From Pontibacter chinhatensis (GTDB taxonomy: Bacteria; Bacteroidota; Bacteroidia; Cytophagales; Hymenobacteraceae), in the NCBI RefSeq assembly GCF_900113285.1, contig NZ_FOOT01000006.1, positions 124,001 to 188,000 of the forward strand: a stretch of 64,000 nt of DNA, read 5' to 3'. The stretch's first letter is position 1, and each line of letters starts with the position of its first letter. Under the pieces are notes generated by a model. That model was not told the DNA's origin. It did not search any database and saw only the letters and a program-made list of their open reading frames with translations. Below are positions 26,289-35,410 of the stretch, piece after piece. The translations under genes were made by a program, and so were the position numbers.

Positions 26289-27281
26289 ATGAGTATGAAA
26301 GAACATCTAACCCGCAGGCAAGCGTTACAGGCGACAGCTCTCCTTGGAAGTGCTTCGATCTTTGGCTTCCGTGTTTCCCTGGCAACCCCTGTCAAAGGGA
26401 AAACGCCTCCCTTAACTCCCGATGAGATTACTGCTATAGAGACAGCACTCGGGAAGAAAGGGACTTACAAGGAAGCGGAGGCCACTCATACGACCCCTCT
26501 TCCCCGTAATGATCTGAAGGTTAGAATCAAGGGAGAGTCGGTACCCATCGCTTTTGGCTTTGGCGGATGGGTATCTATTAAAAGAACGGTAGATGGCAAG
26601 ACAGCCATGCTCATGAGCGATACGGTGCTGCTGCAGGAGGAAGTTAACCCACTAATTTCCGCAGCGCACGCCAATGGCCTGGAGGTGAGCGCGATTCACA
26701 ACCATTTCTTCTACGAAGAGCCCCGCATTTTCTACATGCACCTCCACGGCATGGGTGGCCCAAGTGAGCTGGCCAGTAAATTTGCGGCAACCATCCGCGA
26801 AAGCAAGCTTTCTCCAGCAAACCAGCCTGAAGCCGCTGACACAGCTACACCTGCCACAGGCAAGGAAAATTTCGATTTGCCAGCCTTAGATGCCATTGTA
26901 AAGTATACCGGGACTGTGAATGGGCCGACCTACAAATACACTGTGGGGCGGGAGGGTGTAACCGTCATGGCGATGGGAGCCGAAATGACGCCATCCATAG
27001 GGTTAAACTCCTGGGCCTCTTTTGCCGGAAACCAACAGAAAGCACACATTGCAGGTGATATTGCCATGCTGGAGGCAGAAGTAAATCCGGTCATCAAAGC
27101 CCTGCGGCAGCACAACCTTGAGGTGGTGGCCGTTCACCACCACATGCTCGGCGATGCCCCGCACATCATCTTTCTGCATTACTATGGCCGGGGACCAGCC
27201 CCTGCCCTCGCGCAAGGCTTTCGGGCAGCCCTGAATGAACTGGGGAAGCACGGGAAAGCAATGGGTCATAGCAAGCACTAA
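26289..27281 (+). CDS. DUF1259 (LppY/LpqO family) exported protein, two tandem domains
   Basis: A 330-residue protein with a Tat-type signal: LTRRQALQATALLGSASIFG, twin Arg at residues 10-11 and cleavage near ATP. Two tandem DUF1259 units follow, about residues 40-175 and 190-320. Each has a GxxGxxK start, a VxLLQEEVNPLI or MLEAEVNPVIKAL helix, and a HNHFFYEEPRIFYMHLHG or HHHMLGDAPHIIFLHYYG strand with clustered His. The His clusters suggest metal binding. A GAGGT just before the ATG at 26289 supports the start; the 52 residues upstream in frame are not conserved-looking. It converges with the chromate transporter, leaving 12 bases between stops. Function unknown. Confidence 0.9.
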   Translation: MSMKEHLTRRQALQATALLGSASIFGFRVSLATPVKGKTPPLTPDEITAIETALGKKGTYKEAEATHTTPLPRNDLKVRIKGESVPIAFGFGGWVSIKRTVDGKTAMLMSDTVLLQEEVNPLISAAHANGLEVSAIHNHFFYEEPRIFYMHLHGMGGPSELASKFAATIRESKLSPANQPEAADTATPATGKENFDLPALDAIVKYTGTVNGPTYKYTVGREGVTVMAMGAEMTPSIGLNSWASFAGNQQKAHIAGDIAMLEAEVNPVIKALRQHNLEVVAVHHHMLGDAPHIIFLHYYGRGPAPALAQGFRAALNELGKHGKAMGHSKH

Positions 27282-27293
27282 TATATAACTCCG

Positions 27294-28514
27294 TTAACTA
27301 AATCCCCCTACCAGGCGCCACGCTATCCCGAGTAAGCCTGCTCCCAGAATGACAAATACGACCGTAAACTTTGATTTAATACGGTACAGGATCAGCATGG
27401 ACAGAGCAAAGACCAGCAGGGTAAACCCACCGGTGATGGTAGACCTGAACAGTTGCAGGGCCGTGACCGCGATCAGCCCAATTACCCCCGCCGTCACGCC
27501 GTCCAGAAAGCTGTGTAAAGCCGTATTGGTAATCACCTTCTCCACCAAGCCATGCCCTAGCAAGGTAAAAGAGAAAGCCGGAAGAAAGATGGCAAAGGTC
27601 ATGATGACTGTTCCGAGCCAGCCGGCACCGAAATACCCCACAAAAGTAGAAAAGATGATCAAAGGTGCGGGAAGTATGCCGGACAGAGCGATGCCATCCA
27701 GGAACTGCCTGTTCGTGAGCCATCCTTGCTGCATGACGGCATCCTGCTGAATAAAAGGGATAACGGTATAAGCGCCGCCAAAGGTTAACAGGCCTGCTTT
27801 CAAACCAGCCCAGAAGACCGCCACAGGCGACTGCTCCGTATCGGCGGGGTTGGCTTCGGTTACGGTTGCCGGTTGCTGCAGTTCCCCCCAGAGCGGGTTG
27901 AACAACAGCACGCAGGCAACAACCAACACGATGCCACTCAGTGCCAAGAGTTTTATGTTGCCTTTCATCCAGAAGACGTAGGCCATGCCTGCCAGGGGAA
28001 GCACCACAAAGAAACCCACGCCACAGACATAAGCAATGAAAGCTGCGGCCGCTATTACAAACAACTTCCAGTTGAAGAGGGCATGTTTGCCGATGCGGTG
28101 CACAGCAGCAAAGATCAAGGCAATCACGGCGGCCTGAAAGCCTATGAAAACAGCTTGTATTAAAGGAGAACCGATGCCGATGCTCACGTAAAGCCAGGTG
28201 AGCAGGAGCATCAGCAGAAAACCTGGTAGCATAAAGCCAAGCCCTGCCAAAAAGCCCCCTACCCTCCCACCGGCTACCATGCCAAAATAGACGCAGAGTT
28301 CATGTGCCTCAGGTCCGGGCAAGACCTGGTAGACCGCCAAAGAGCGGTTAAACCGTTCTTGGGTAATCCACTTTTCTTCCTCTACCAGTTCCCGCTTAAG
28401 CATGGCAATCTGGGCTACCGGTCCGCCCCAGGCAAGAAACCCGAACTTCAGGAAGCGCAGGAATATTTGCATGTTGGTTTGGTGAATAGCTGGTATAGCC
28501 GGGACTTCTTGCAT
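27294..28514 (-). CDS. chrA: Chromate transporter (CHR family, two-domain)
   Basis: A 406-residue inner-membrane protein with two homologous CHR halves. The first has FLKFGFLAWGGPVAQIAMLK, the second LKAGLLTFGGAYTVIPFIQQ. Both keep the FGG or WGGP signature, and VLPGPEAHELCVYFG and GILPAPLIIFSTFVGYFGAG are the matching PGP/PAP segments. The family exports chromate in exchange for protons or sulfate. The start MQEVPAIPAIHQTNM at 28514 leaves a short cytoplasmic N-terminus; Met at 28472 is an alternative. It is a single gene, with the neighbouring DUF1259 gene convergent. Chromate is the family substrate; specificity here is inferred. Confidence 0.9.
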   Translation of the reverse strand: MQEVPAIPAIHQTNMQIFLRFLKFGFLAWGGPVAQIAMLKRELVEEEKWITQERFNRSLAVYQVLPGPEAHELCVYFGMVAGGRVGGFLAGLGFMLPGFLLMLLLTWLYVSIGIGSPLIQAVFIGFQAAVIALIFAAVHRIGKHALFNWKLFVIAAAAFIAYVCGVGFFVVLPLAGMAYVFWMKGNIKLLALSGIVLVVACVLLFNPLWGELQQPATVTEANPADTEQSPVAVFWAGLKAGLLTFGGAYTVIPFIQQDAVMQQGWLTNRQFLDGIALSGILPAPLIIFSTFVGYFGAGWLGTVIMTFAIFLPAFSFTLLGHGLVEKVITNTALHSFLDGVTAGVIGLIAVTALQLFRSTITGGFTLLVFALSMLILYRIKSKFTVVFVILGAGLLGIAWRLVGGFS

Positions 28515-28894
28515 GTAGATAAAATTCACAAGTGAGCAACCAAGAATGTCATGTACCTTAAGGAAGCGGAGTATAGGAGTATGCCAAAGGCAGCTAGCAA
28601 ACACCATAGGCAATTTACCACGGTAAACCAAGCCTAGTGACCATACTTACCTCACTATCAGCTTACTATAATACGTCATCAGCCAGCTTTTAATCAGAAA
28701 CACTGAAAAGCACCTTGCGAACGCTGCGGCATCTTTGCCTCATCTGCTCCGCGTCACTCACATCATAATGTAGTTAACAGTTGGAAGCCCCGAAACCTAT
28801 GCCTCCTGCCCCTGAAAGGCAGCCATATAACTTCTAGCCCAAGTTCCTGTTAGATTAAGTTGAAGGAACACAAAGAGTATAGGAGATTCGATTT
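28515..28894. other. Divergent promoter region, no gene seen
   Basis: A 380-base gap between chrA and the deaminase gene that must hold both promoters. GAGTATAGG occurs twice (28569 and 28876), the second just before the deaminase start. No other structure is recognised. Confidence 0.4.
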
Positions 28895-30148
28895 ATGAGA
28901 AAATATATCAATGCAACCATCTACGGAAACCCGGAATCCCGTGAGATTCTAGTGGAGAACGGTCGGTTTAAGGCAATTGGGAATAATGTAGGCACCGCCG
29001 AGGAAGTAGTTGATTTGGAAGGCCGTTTGGTGTTGCCTCCTTACGTTGACCCACACTTACACCTGGATTATATCTTCTCCGGGTTGGGCGAAGGGAATGC
29101 GAACGTGTCGGGTACATTGTTTGAGGGAATCCGGCGGTGGAGTGAAAACAAGAAGTCTTTGACGGAGGAAATCGTGCGGGAGCGGGCGATCAAGGGAATT
29201 CAAAAAGAGCTGAGCCATGGGGTTCAGTTTATCCGCACGCATGTGGACATCACCGACCCTAACCTGACGGGGATGAAGGCCCTAATCAAGCTGCGGGAGG
29301 AATTAAAAGACATTGTGACACTGCAACTGGTGGCGTTCCCCCAGGAAGGTTTTTTCCGGTACAAAGGGGCAGAACAGCTCATGGAAAAGGCACTCGAAAT
29401 GGGGGCCGATGTGGCCGGCGGAATCCCTCACTTTGAAATATCTTATGAGCATGGCGTGGAATCGTTGAGGCGAATTGTGGATATGGCCATCAAGTATAAC
29501 GTCATGATTGACATCCACTGCGATGAAAATGATGACCCCAACAGCCGCTTCCTGGAGGTGCTGAATGCGCTGGTGCTGGAAAAGGACTATGGCCCCTATA
29601 CCACAGCGAGCCACACCTGCAGCTTTGGCTCGGTAGAGAACAGCTATGCTAATAAGATGCTGGGCTTGTTCAGGGAGTCGCAGATCAACTTTATTTCCTG
29701 CCCGACTGAAAACGCGCATTTGCAGGGCCGTGGGGATACTTACCCGAAACGTCGTGGCCTCACCAGGGTAAAAGAGCTGCTGGAAAACGGAAATCACGTC
29801 GCGTTTGCCCAAGACTCCATCGCCGATTACTGGTACCCGTTGGGGAACGGAAACATGATGAACATACTGGACAATGGCATTCACCTGGCCCATTACACTC
29901 ACATCGATGAAATTAACAAGGCGTTTGACCTGATTACCTACCACGGCGCCCACATCATGAGGGTAAGTAATTCGTATGGCATTGAAGCGGGAAAACCGGC
30001 CAACTTTATCGTACTGGATGCACAGGATGCCTACGAAGCTATTCGGGAACGCGCCGAAGTACTTGCCTCCGTCCGGAACGGGGAATACCTGTTTAAGCGC
30101 GAGCCACGCAAAAATGAGCTGGAAATTGAGTTCTTACAGCAGTCTTGA
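28895..30148 (+). CDS. Amidohydrolase, cytosine deaminase (CodA)-like
   Basis: A 417-residue metal-dependent amidohydrolase. Metal ligands and active-site motifs align with bacterial CodA: YVDPHLHLDYIFSG near residue 50, IDIHCDENDDPNS (metal His and catalytic Glu), ASHTCSFGSVENSY, and AQDSIADYWYPLGNGNMMN with the catalytic Asp. CodA converts cytosine to uracil; other members of the clade act on isoguanine, creatinine or similar rings, so the substrate is probable rather than certain. The C-terminal GIEAGKPANFIVLDAQD is the usual return to the small beta domain. No cytosine permease (codB) is adjacent. Single gene. Confidence 0.88.
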   Translation: MRKYINATIYGNPESREILVENGRFKAIGNNVGTAEEVVDLEGRLVLPPYVDPHLHLDYIFSGLGEGNANVSGTLFEGIRRWSENKKSLTEEIVRERAIKGIQKELSHGVQFIRTHVDITDPNLTGMKALIKLREELKDIVTLQLVAFPQEGFFRYKGAEQLMEKALEMGADVAGGIPHFEISYEHGVESLRRIVDMAIKYNVMIDIHCDENDDPNSRFLEVLNALVLEKDYGPYTTASHTCSFGSVENSYANKMLGLFRESQINFISCPTENAHLQGRGDTYPKRRGLTRVKELLENGNHVAFAQDSIADYWYPLGNGNMMNILDNGIHLAHYTHIDEINKAFDLITYHGAHIMRVSNSYGIEAGKPANFIVLDAQDAYEAIRERAEVLASVRNGEYLFKREPRKNELEIEFLQQS

Positions 30149-30183
30149 AACGCTTTGAGAACCCAACCACCAGCTCATTCCAT

Positions 30184-30218
30184 AGCTTGTAAAGTATAGA
30201 TTTTATACTTTACAAGCT
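30184..30218. terminator. 15-bp perfect hairpin built from AAGTATA, between convergent genes
   Basis: AGCTTGTAAAGTATA (30184-30198) and its exact complement (30204-30218) enclose a GATTT loop. The right arm overlaps the last codons of the minus-strand gene. The position suits a shared transcript end for both genes, made from two facing copies of the AAGTATAA motif. Confidence 0.65.
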
Positions 30219-31919
30219 GTTCAGCGCACTTTTAGCTTTGTCAACCATCTGGGCAGCAGGCGTGGACTTTAATTTTTCCAGCTCAAAAGCAGCCAGAATT
30301 TTATCAAGTTCCGCGAGTTTGGCCTTGTTGCCTGTGCGGGTAAATTCCTCGCGAAGCAGGCGCACTTTCTCGAAATCCTGAATGCCCTCCACCAGCTTCT
30401 CGAAACGGATGGAAGTCAGCGGGCCGGGATAAACCTGGTAGGTGTCACCCGCCGGCCAGGCTCTGAAACGGCTGTCCTGCAGCGGGTTCTGTACCCAGCT
30501 GTTGTAGGCCCAGCGCAGATAACCGGTAAAGCCCTGTGCCGCTGTGTACCATCCTATCCAGGTATGCTCTGCCGGTGGCGAAAAGGTGAAGCCATTCGGG
30601 TAAGGTTCGGTGCAGCAAGTATAAAACGTGCTGGGCTTGCCGCTGGCCAGCCGTTGCGCCAGCACCTGGTCATCAAACTTCCACCTGGAGGCAATGCAGT
30701 AATCGAAAATATCCTGCTCAATTTCCGGATGATAATCCCCAGCCAGGGCTACCTTCCAAGCAGGATCGGTCTCTTTCAACAGGCTGATAACGGCCTGCAT
30801 ATCGGCCAATGGGCGCTCGTCCATGGCGATGGCCGTGATGGAGAACCAGCCCTTATCTTTCAGGTGACGGGCAAAGTCCTGCAGCATGCTGCCCCAAAAG
30901 GCATTGTAAGCAGGGGTGCCGGCCTTGGCGGTAAACACCTCGTCCGTTCCGGTAGCCTCGTCAAAGTATACAAAAGACATTTTCCAGGGCACCATGGAGA
31001 AGCAGTTAATCCGCCCCTTAATGCCGGTGGACATCACAAAGGAAACATACTCGTCAAAGAGGCTGTAATCGTAGGTCCAGGAGCCGTCTTTGCGCTTTAT
31101 CCACTTTATCAGGCTTGGGAAATCGTCGTAGGTCTGGTGGTCCCAGGGCTCATGGATAATACTGGTGGTGATGGTCTTCTGGCCGGCGTTGGCCAGCATA
31201 GTATAATAGGGCCTCATCAAATCATAGTGCTCCTGGCTCCAGAGTGGCACATTGTGCACCCGGGCAATGGCAGCAGGGTGTTGCCACAGGTCCAGGTCAA
31301 AGGCCCACTCGCTTGGCGCCGGCAACTCCCGCTCCTGCACGTTTACCGTTACGCGCAGCTTGTAGGTCTTGTCGGCCTTCACAGTCACCACGCCCTTGTA
31401 GGTGCCAGCCGCCGCCTGCTGGGGCACAGCTATACTTAGCCAGACAGGCTGCACGGTGTTTGCAGCCACAGCTGTCGCTGCCACCGTGTCGATAGCGTCT
31501 GCTACCAGCGAGGAGTCGAAATCTGCCGGTTTCCGGAAGCCGCAGCCACCGCCAAACTCATCGGTTATTACATAGCGCAAAAAGCCGGTGGTAATCTTAT
31601 CCGAGGCAATCCGGTTGCCTTTTCCATCCTTCAGGTCCGACACGCTCACCCGGACCTGCGGCACCTCGCGGCGCGCCCAAACCAACAATTGGGTGTGCAC
31701 CTTCTCCCCTTTCCAGGCCGTTGCCTCCCAGGTGTTTTGTTGCGTGAGCGTGGGTACCTGATCCTGCACGTAGCGGGTGTCGCTGTCCGCAAAGCTTACG
31801 CTAACGGGCTTTTTCAGGGAGGTCCAGGCGTCGGGTTGCTGCTGCGCCGATAGCTGGTGTGCTACCGAGAGCGCCAGGAATAGCATAAAAAAGAGGGGGT
31901 TAGAATTTCTCATGTACAA
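30210..31919 (-). CDS. DUF4091-containing secreted glycan-related protein
   Basis: A 569-residue exported protein with a signal peptide ending at LSAQ. An N-terminal beta-sandwich (about 30-200; VRVSVSDLKDGKGNRI, PVWLSIAVPQQAAAGTYKGV) precedes a TIM-barrel-like part with AFDLDLWQHPAAIARVH and ITAIAMDERPLADMQAVI. The C-terminal DUF4091 segment is GWYTAAQGFTGYLRWAYNSW with TSIRFEKLVEGIQDFEKVRL. Proteins of this type are treated as glycoside-hydrolase-like and occur with polysaccharide-degrading enzymes, but biochemical data are sparse. The start is the ATG at 31919 or 31913. It is divergent from the gamma-glutamyltransferase gene. Confidence 0.85.
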   Translation of the reverse strand: MYMRNSNPLFFMLFLALSVAHQLSAQQQPDAWTSLKKPVSVSFADSDTRYVQDQVPTLTQQNTWEATAWKGEKVHTQLLVWARREVPQVRVSVSDLKDGKGNRIASDKITTGFLRYVITDEFGGGCGFRKPADFDSSLVADAIDTVAATAVAANTVQPVWLSIAVPQQAAAGTYKGVVTVKADKTYKLRVTVNVQERELPAPSEWAFDLDLWQHPAAIARVHNVPLWSQEHYDLMRPYYTMLANAGQKTITTSIIHEPWDHQTYDDFPSLIKWIKRKDGSWTYDYSLFDEYVSFVMSTGIKGRINCFSMVPWKMSFVYFDEATGTDEVFTAKAGTPAYNAFWGSMLQDFARHLKDKGWFSITAIAMDERPLADMQAVISLLKETDPAWKVALAGDYHPEIEQDIFDYCIASRWKFDDQVLAQRLASGKPSTFYTCCTEPYPNGFTFSPPAEHTWIGWYTAAQGFTGYLRWAYNSWVQNPLQDSRFRAWPAGDTYQVYPGPLTSIRFEKLVEGIQDFEKVRLLREEFTRTGNKAKLAELDKILAAFELEKLKSTPAAQMVDKAKSALNSL

Positions 31920-32036
31920 GGGAGAATATGGTTAAAAGCGCTGTAAAGGGAGAGGCTGTCTCGGCCATTCTTTCATTAATCCTGATGCATTGTTCAGGAG
32001 GAATAAAGTGTGAAAATAAGCAATGTTATCGTAAAC

Positions 32037-32057
32037 GCAAGTATAAATTATACTTGC
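32037..32057. repeat. Palindromic AAGTATAA pair
   Basis: GCAAGTATAA and its exact complement are separated by one base, in the divergent promoter region of the DUF4091 and gamma-glutamyltransferase genes. Three further TATACTT copies follow within 190 bases. Confidence 0.6.
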
Positions 32058-32203
32058 ACCACCGTATCATTATTTAATCAACTGTGAGAGAATCCCCGCC
32101 ACATTACCCGGCTGCTGTCCTGTCTCCTGAAATTTATGCGGCACCACAAAGTATAAAAAGCTAATTATACTTACCTTTAGAAGGATAAGCCCTATACTTT
32201 TAT

Positions 32204-34084
32204 ATGCGAAAACTCCTGACCTTATACTTGCTGCTTGGCGCCATACTTGCAGCCCAGGCCCAGCAAACCCAAAAGCCCGTGCTGCACGGCAAAAACTGGA
32301 TGGCCATTACCGGAAAACCACTGGCTGCTACTGCCGGTGCCATGACCTTTCAGAAAGGCGGGAACGCGGTGGATGCTGCCTGTGCCATGCTGGCGGCAAC
32401 CTGCACCATGTGGGATGTGCTGAGCTGGGGCGGCGAAACGCAGGCGCTCCTCTACAACCCCAAAACCAAAAAGGTCATCGCCATCAACGCCATGGGCGTA
32501 GCCCCGACCGGCGCCACGCCGGAGTTCTTCAAAAGCAAAGGCTACAATTTCCCGCCAGAGTATGGCCCGCTGGCGGCCACCACACCCGGCACCCCGGGCG
32601 GACTGATGCACATGCTGGCCAACTACGGCACCCTGAGCCTGGAGGAAGTATTGGCCCCGGCCATAGAACTGGCCGCCGGCTACCCCATCGAGGCCCAGAC
32701 AGCCAACAGCATCGAGCGCGGGAAAGAGAGGATAAAGCAGTGGCCGTACAGCAAGAAAGTGTTCCTCACGCACCTGGGTGAAGAGAGGGAAGCTCCTGTG
32801 GCCGGTGATATCTTTGTGCAGCAAGACCTGCTCCAGACCCTCACCAAACTGGTAGAGGCGGAACGACAAGCACTAAAAAAAGGTAAAAGCCGCAAAGAGG
32901 CCATCATGGCGGCTTACGACCGTTTCTACAAAGGTGATATTGCCAAAGAATTTGTGCGCGGCAGCAAAGAACAGGGCGGTTTAATCACGATGAAGGACCT
33001 GGCCAACTGGAAGCCCCTGGAGGAAGAGCCGCTGGTGGTAAATTATAAGGGCATCGACGTGTACAAACTGCAGCAGTGGACGCAGGGCCCCAGCCTGCTG
33101 CAGGCGCTCAACATCCTCGAAAACTTCGACCTCAAAAGTATGGGCTACAACAGCTCCAGGTACATCCACACAGTTTATCAAAGTATGAGCCTGGCCTTTG
33201 CCGACCGCGACTTCTATTACGGCGACCCCTACGTTGCACCGCAGGAGCCCATGAAAGGACTACTGAGCAAGGACTACGCCAGGCAACGCGCTGCCCTGAT
33301 TCAGTATGAGAGAAACGACGCCAAAATAGGCCCCGGCGACCCCTACCCTTTTGAGGGAAAGAAAAACCCATACTTAAAACTGCTGAAAGATAGAGGCTTT
33401 GAGTTTGATACCATCCGCCGCAACTTCGCCCCGACGCACGACCTGCGCAACGGCTCCTCGATGGTGGAGTATCAGGACAGGTTATGGCGCGGCACCACCA
33501 CGATTGAGGCGGCAGATAAAGAAGGCTGGGTGGTGTCGATTACGCCAAGTGGCGGATGGCTGCCCGCCTGCATTGCCGGCAACACAGGCATCGGCATGAG
33601 CCAGCGGATGCAAAGCTTTGTGCTGGATGAGCAGCTGAACCCCTTTAACGTAGTAGCGCCAGGCAAACGCCCTAGAGTGACGCTAACCCCATCCATGGCC
33701 CTGAAAGAGGGCAAGCCATACTTGTCCTTTGCCGTGCAGGGTGGCGACACGCAGGAGCAGAACCTGCTGCAGTTCTTTTTAAATGTGGTGGAGTTTAGCA
33801 TGAACGTGCAGCAAGCCGCCGAGGCAGCCAACTTCAACACCAACCAGCTCTGGCTCTCGCTTGGCGGCACCAAAACCGAAGATCGACAACCCAAGCCGGG
33901 CCATATCCTGCTCCACGATAGCACACCGGAGGAAGTGCGCGAGCAGCTGAAGCAAATGGGTTATACTTTGGATTTCGACGACCGCACCAGCGGCCCGATA
34001 AACGCGATTTATTTTGATTGGAAGCACAACAGCCTCTGGGGCGGCTCCAGCAACCACGGCGAGGATTACGGCATCGGCTGGTAA
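32204..34084 (+). CDS. Gamma-glutamyltransferase family protein (Ntn hydrolase)
   Basis: A 626-residue secreted proenzyme with a signal peptide ending at AQAQ. The large-subunit strings GGNAVDAACAMLAATCTMWD and PGTPGGLMHMLANYGTLSLE are typical. The autocleavage site and N-terminal Thr nucleophile of the small subunit lie in RLWRGTTTIEAADKEGWVVS, where canonical enzymes have GTTH.SVVD. SITPSGGWLPACIAGNTGIG and GKRPRVTLTPSMAL follow. The family moves or hydrolyses gamma-glutamyl groups such as that of glutathione; this divergent member could instead be an acylase. The motif TCTMWDVLSWGGETQALLYN replaces the usual G.GGGGF. Single gene with terminator. Confidence 0.88.
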   Translation: MRKLLTLYLLLGAILAAQAQQTQKPVLHGKNWMAITGKPLAATAGAMTFQKGGNAVDAACAMLAATCTMWDVLSWGGETQALLYNPKTKKVIAINAMGVAPTGATPEFFKSKGYNFPPEYGPLAATTPGTPGGLMHMLANYGTLSLEEVLAPAIELAAGYPIEAQTANSIERGKERIKQWPYSKKVFLTHLGEEREAPVAGDIFVQQDLLQTLTKLVEAERQALKKGKSRKEAIMAAYDRFYKGDIAKEFVRGSKEQGGLITMKDLANWKPLEEEPLVVNYKGIDVYKLQQWTQGPSLLQALNILENFDLKSMGYNSSRYIHTVYQSMSLAFADRDFYYGDPYVAPQEPMKGLLSKDYARQRAALIQYERNDAKIGPGDPYPFEGKKNPYLKLLKDRGFEFDTIRRNFAPTHDLRNGSSMVEYQDRLWRGTTTIEAADKEGWVVSITPSGGWLPACIAGNTGIGMSQRMQSFVLDEQLNPFNVVAPGKRPRVTLTPSMALKEGKPYLSFAVQGGDTQEQNLLQFFLNVVEFSMNVQQAAEAANFNTNQLWLSLGGTKTEDRQPKPGHILLHDSTPEEVREQLKQMGYTLDFDDRTSGPINAIYFDWKHNSLWGGSSNHGEDYGIGW

Positions 34085-34166
34085 GTATAGCTTATGGTTG
34101 CTATAGGGAAAGTATAAGTGGCAATTGAAGTATAAACTGGTAGCGATTAGATATTATATAGATAAA

Positions 34167-34215
34167 ACAGCAGCACCTCAGAAGCCTGTGTAGGGCCTAC
34201 CTAAAGTGCTGCTGT
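34167..34215. terminator. Bidirectional terminator between convergent genes
   Basis: ACAGCAGCAC pairs with GTGCTGCTGT around a 29-base loop, with A/T-rich flanks on both sides. Confidence 0.65.
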
Positions 34216-34260
34216 ATTATACTTTATTCCTTCCTACACCTACTACACTAAATGCCTAAC

Positions 34261-35157
34261 CTAAGTTAAATCTTTGTTAAAAGCCGGTATGGTGTAGGTT
34301 TTTCCGTTTCCCAGCAGGTGCATTTTCAGGTCATAAATCGTAAACGGGTCGCCTGAGGCTATCTCATAAATATCGGTGCTGCTGATGTCCATGCCATCCA
34401 GAATGGTGACCAGCCCACTGCCGACGACTTCCACTTCCACGCCATTTTTCACAAGTATAGCCGTGTCTTCCTCCAAGCCAATGCCGATGCAGCCGGGGTT
34501 CTGCGCCACTGCCTGCGCCATCCGAATAATGCGGCCGCGGTCGATGAAGTGGGTATCAATGGCCACGTTCTTCAGCAGGTCCAGCCCGGCGGTGGAGCTC
34601 ATTTCGTCCTTCAGCATACCTCCCTGCGCCTCGCCTTTGTAAATCATATTGGTGGACATGGCCGAGGCCCCCGCACTGGTGCCGGCTACCACCAGTTTCT
34701 CTTTCATATACCGCTCTTTGATACGCTCCAGAAAAGGGCTGCCGCCAAGTATGGAGGTAAGCCGGAGCTGGTCGCCTCCTGTGAACATGATACCGGCAGC
34801 TTTATCTACCATTTTTAGCTTCTCCGGGTCTTTGGCATCTTCGCGGGTTCTGATATCCACTACCTGTACATTTTCAGCCCCCAGGCTCCTGAACAGCTTT
34901 ATATAGTCCTGCGCTATCGGTTCAGGATCGCTGGAGGCCGCCGGTATCACCAATACCAGTGGGCTGCTTCCTTTTAGCTCTTTTACAAAGCGCTTAAGAA
35001 TTTGCTCGCTAATAAAGCTATTGTTCTCCTCCTGCGATTCCGGGCGTTCCTCCTCGCTCTTGCTTTCTTTGCCACCTATGGCCAGCAGTATACCTTTCGG
35101 AATGGATATGCCCAAGTGCTGCGCCTTCTTTTTAAGGGATTTTTGTTGTGCGGCCAT
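34261..35157 (-). CDS. Cyanophycinase
   Basis: A 298-residue S51-type serine peptidase. The nucleophile stands in VVAGTSAGASAMSTNMIYKG, with IPKGILLAIGGKESK at the N-terminus, IMFTGGDQLRLTSIL, DTHFIDRGRIIRMAQAVAQN and GIGLEEDTAILVKNG; all are hallmarks of cyanophycinase, which splits cyanophycin (multi-Arg-poly-Asp) into beta-Asp-Arg. There is no signal peptide, so the enzyme is intracellular. No cyanophycin synthetase or isoaspartyl dipeptidase adjoins it, so the polymer may be made elsewhere in the genome or taken up. The acidic KSEEERPESQEENN insert near residue 35 is a loop. Start at the ATG at 35157. Confidence 0.92.
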   Translation of the reverse strand: MAAQQKSLKKKAQHLGISIPKGILLAIGGKESKSEEERPESQEENNSFISEQILKRFVKELKGSSPLVLVIPAASSDPEPIAQDYIKLFRSLGAENVQVVDIRTREDAKDPEKLKMVDKAAGIMFTGGDQLRLTSILGGSPFLERIKERYMKEKLVVAGTSAGASAMSTNMIYKGEAQGGMLKDEMSSTAGLDLLKNVAIDTHFIDRGRIIRMAQAVAQNPGCIGIGLEEDTAILVKNGVEVEVVGSGLVTILDGMDISSTDIYEIASGDPFTIYDLKMHLLGNGKTYTIPAFNKDLT

Positions 35158-35410
35158 ACTTTATACTTCTAGATTAATGTTCCTGTCAACATGTTCATAC
35201 TTATACTACCCGTAGCCATACAAGTTAGTAGTATACCCTGCGAAGGAAACATAGTATGGGGCAGCGCAAGGTTCCTTATGATTGTATCAATTTAAAATAC
35301 CGCTTCAAAGCAAATGGTACTGCTACCTGGTGTTCTTAAACTTTGTACAGGGCAAAGCAGTAAAATCAAATCTAGCTGATACGAAGCTTACTTATCAAGA
35401 AAACAACACC

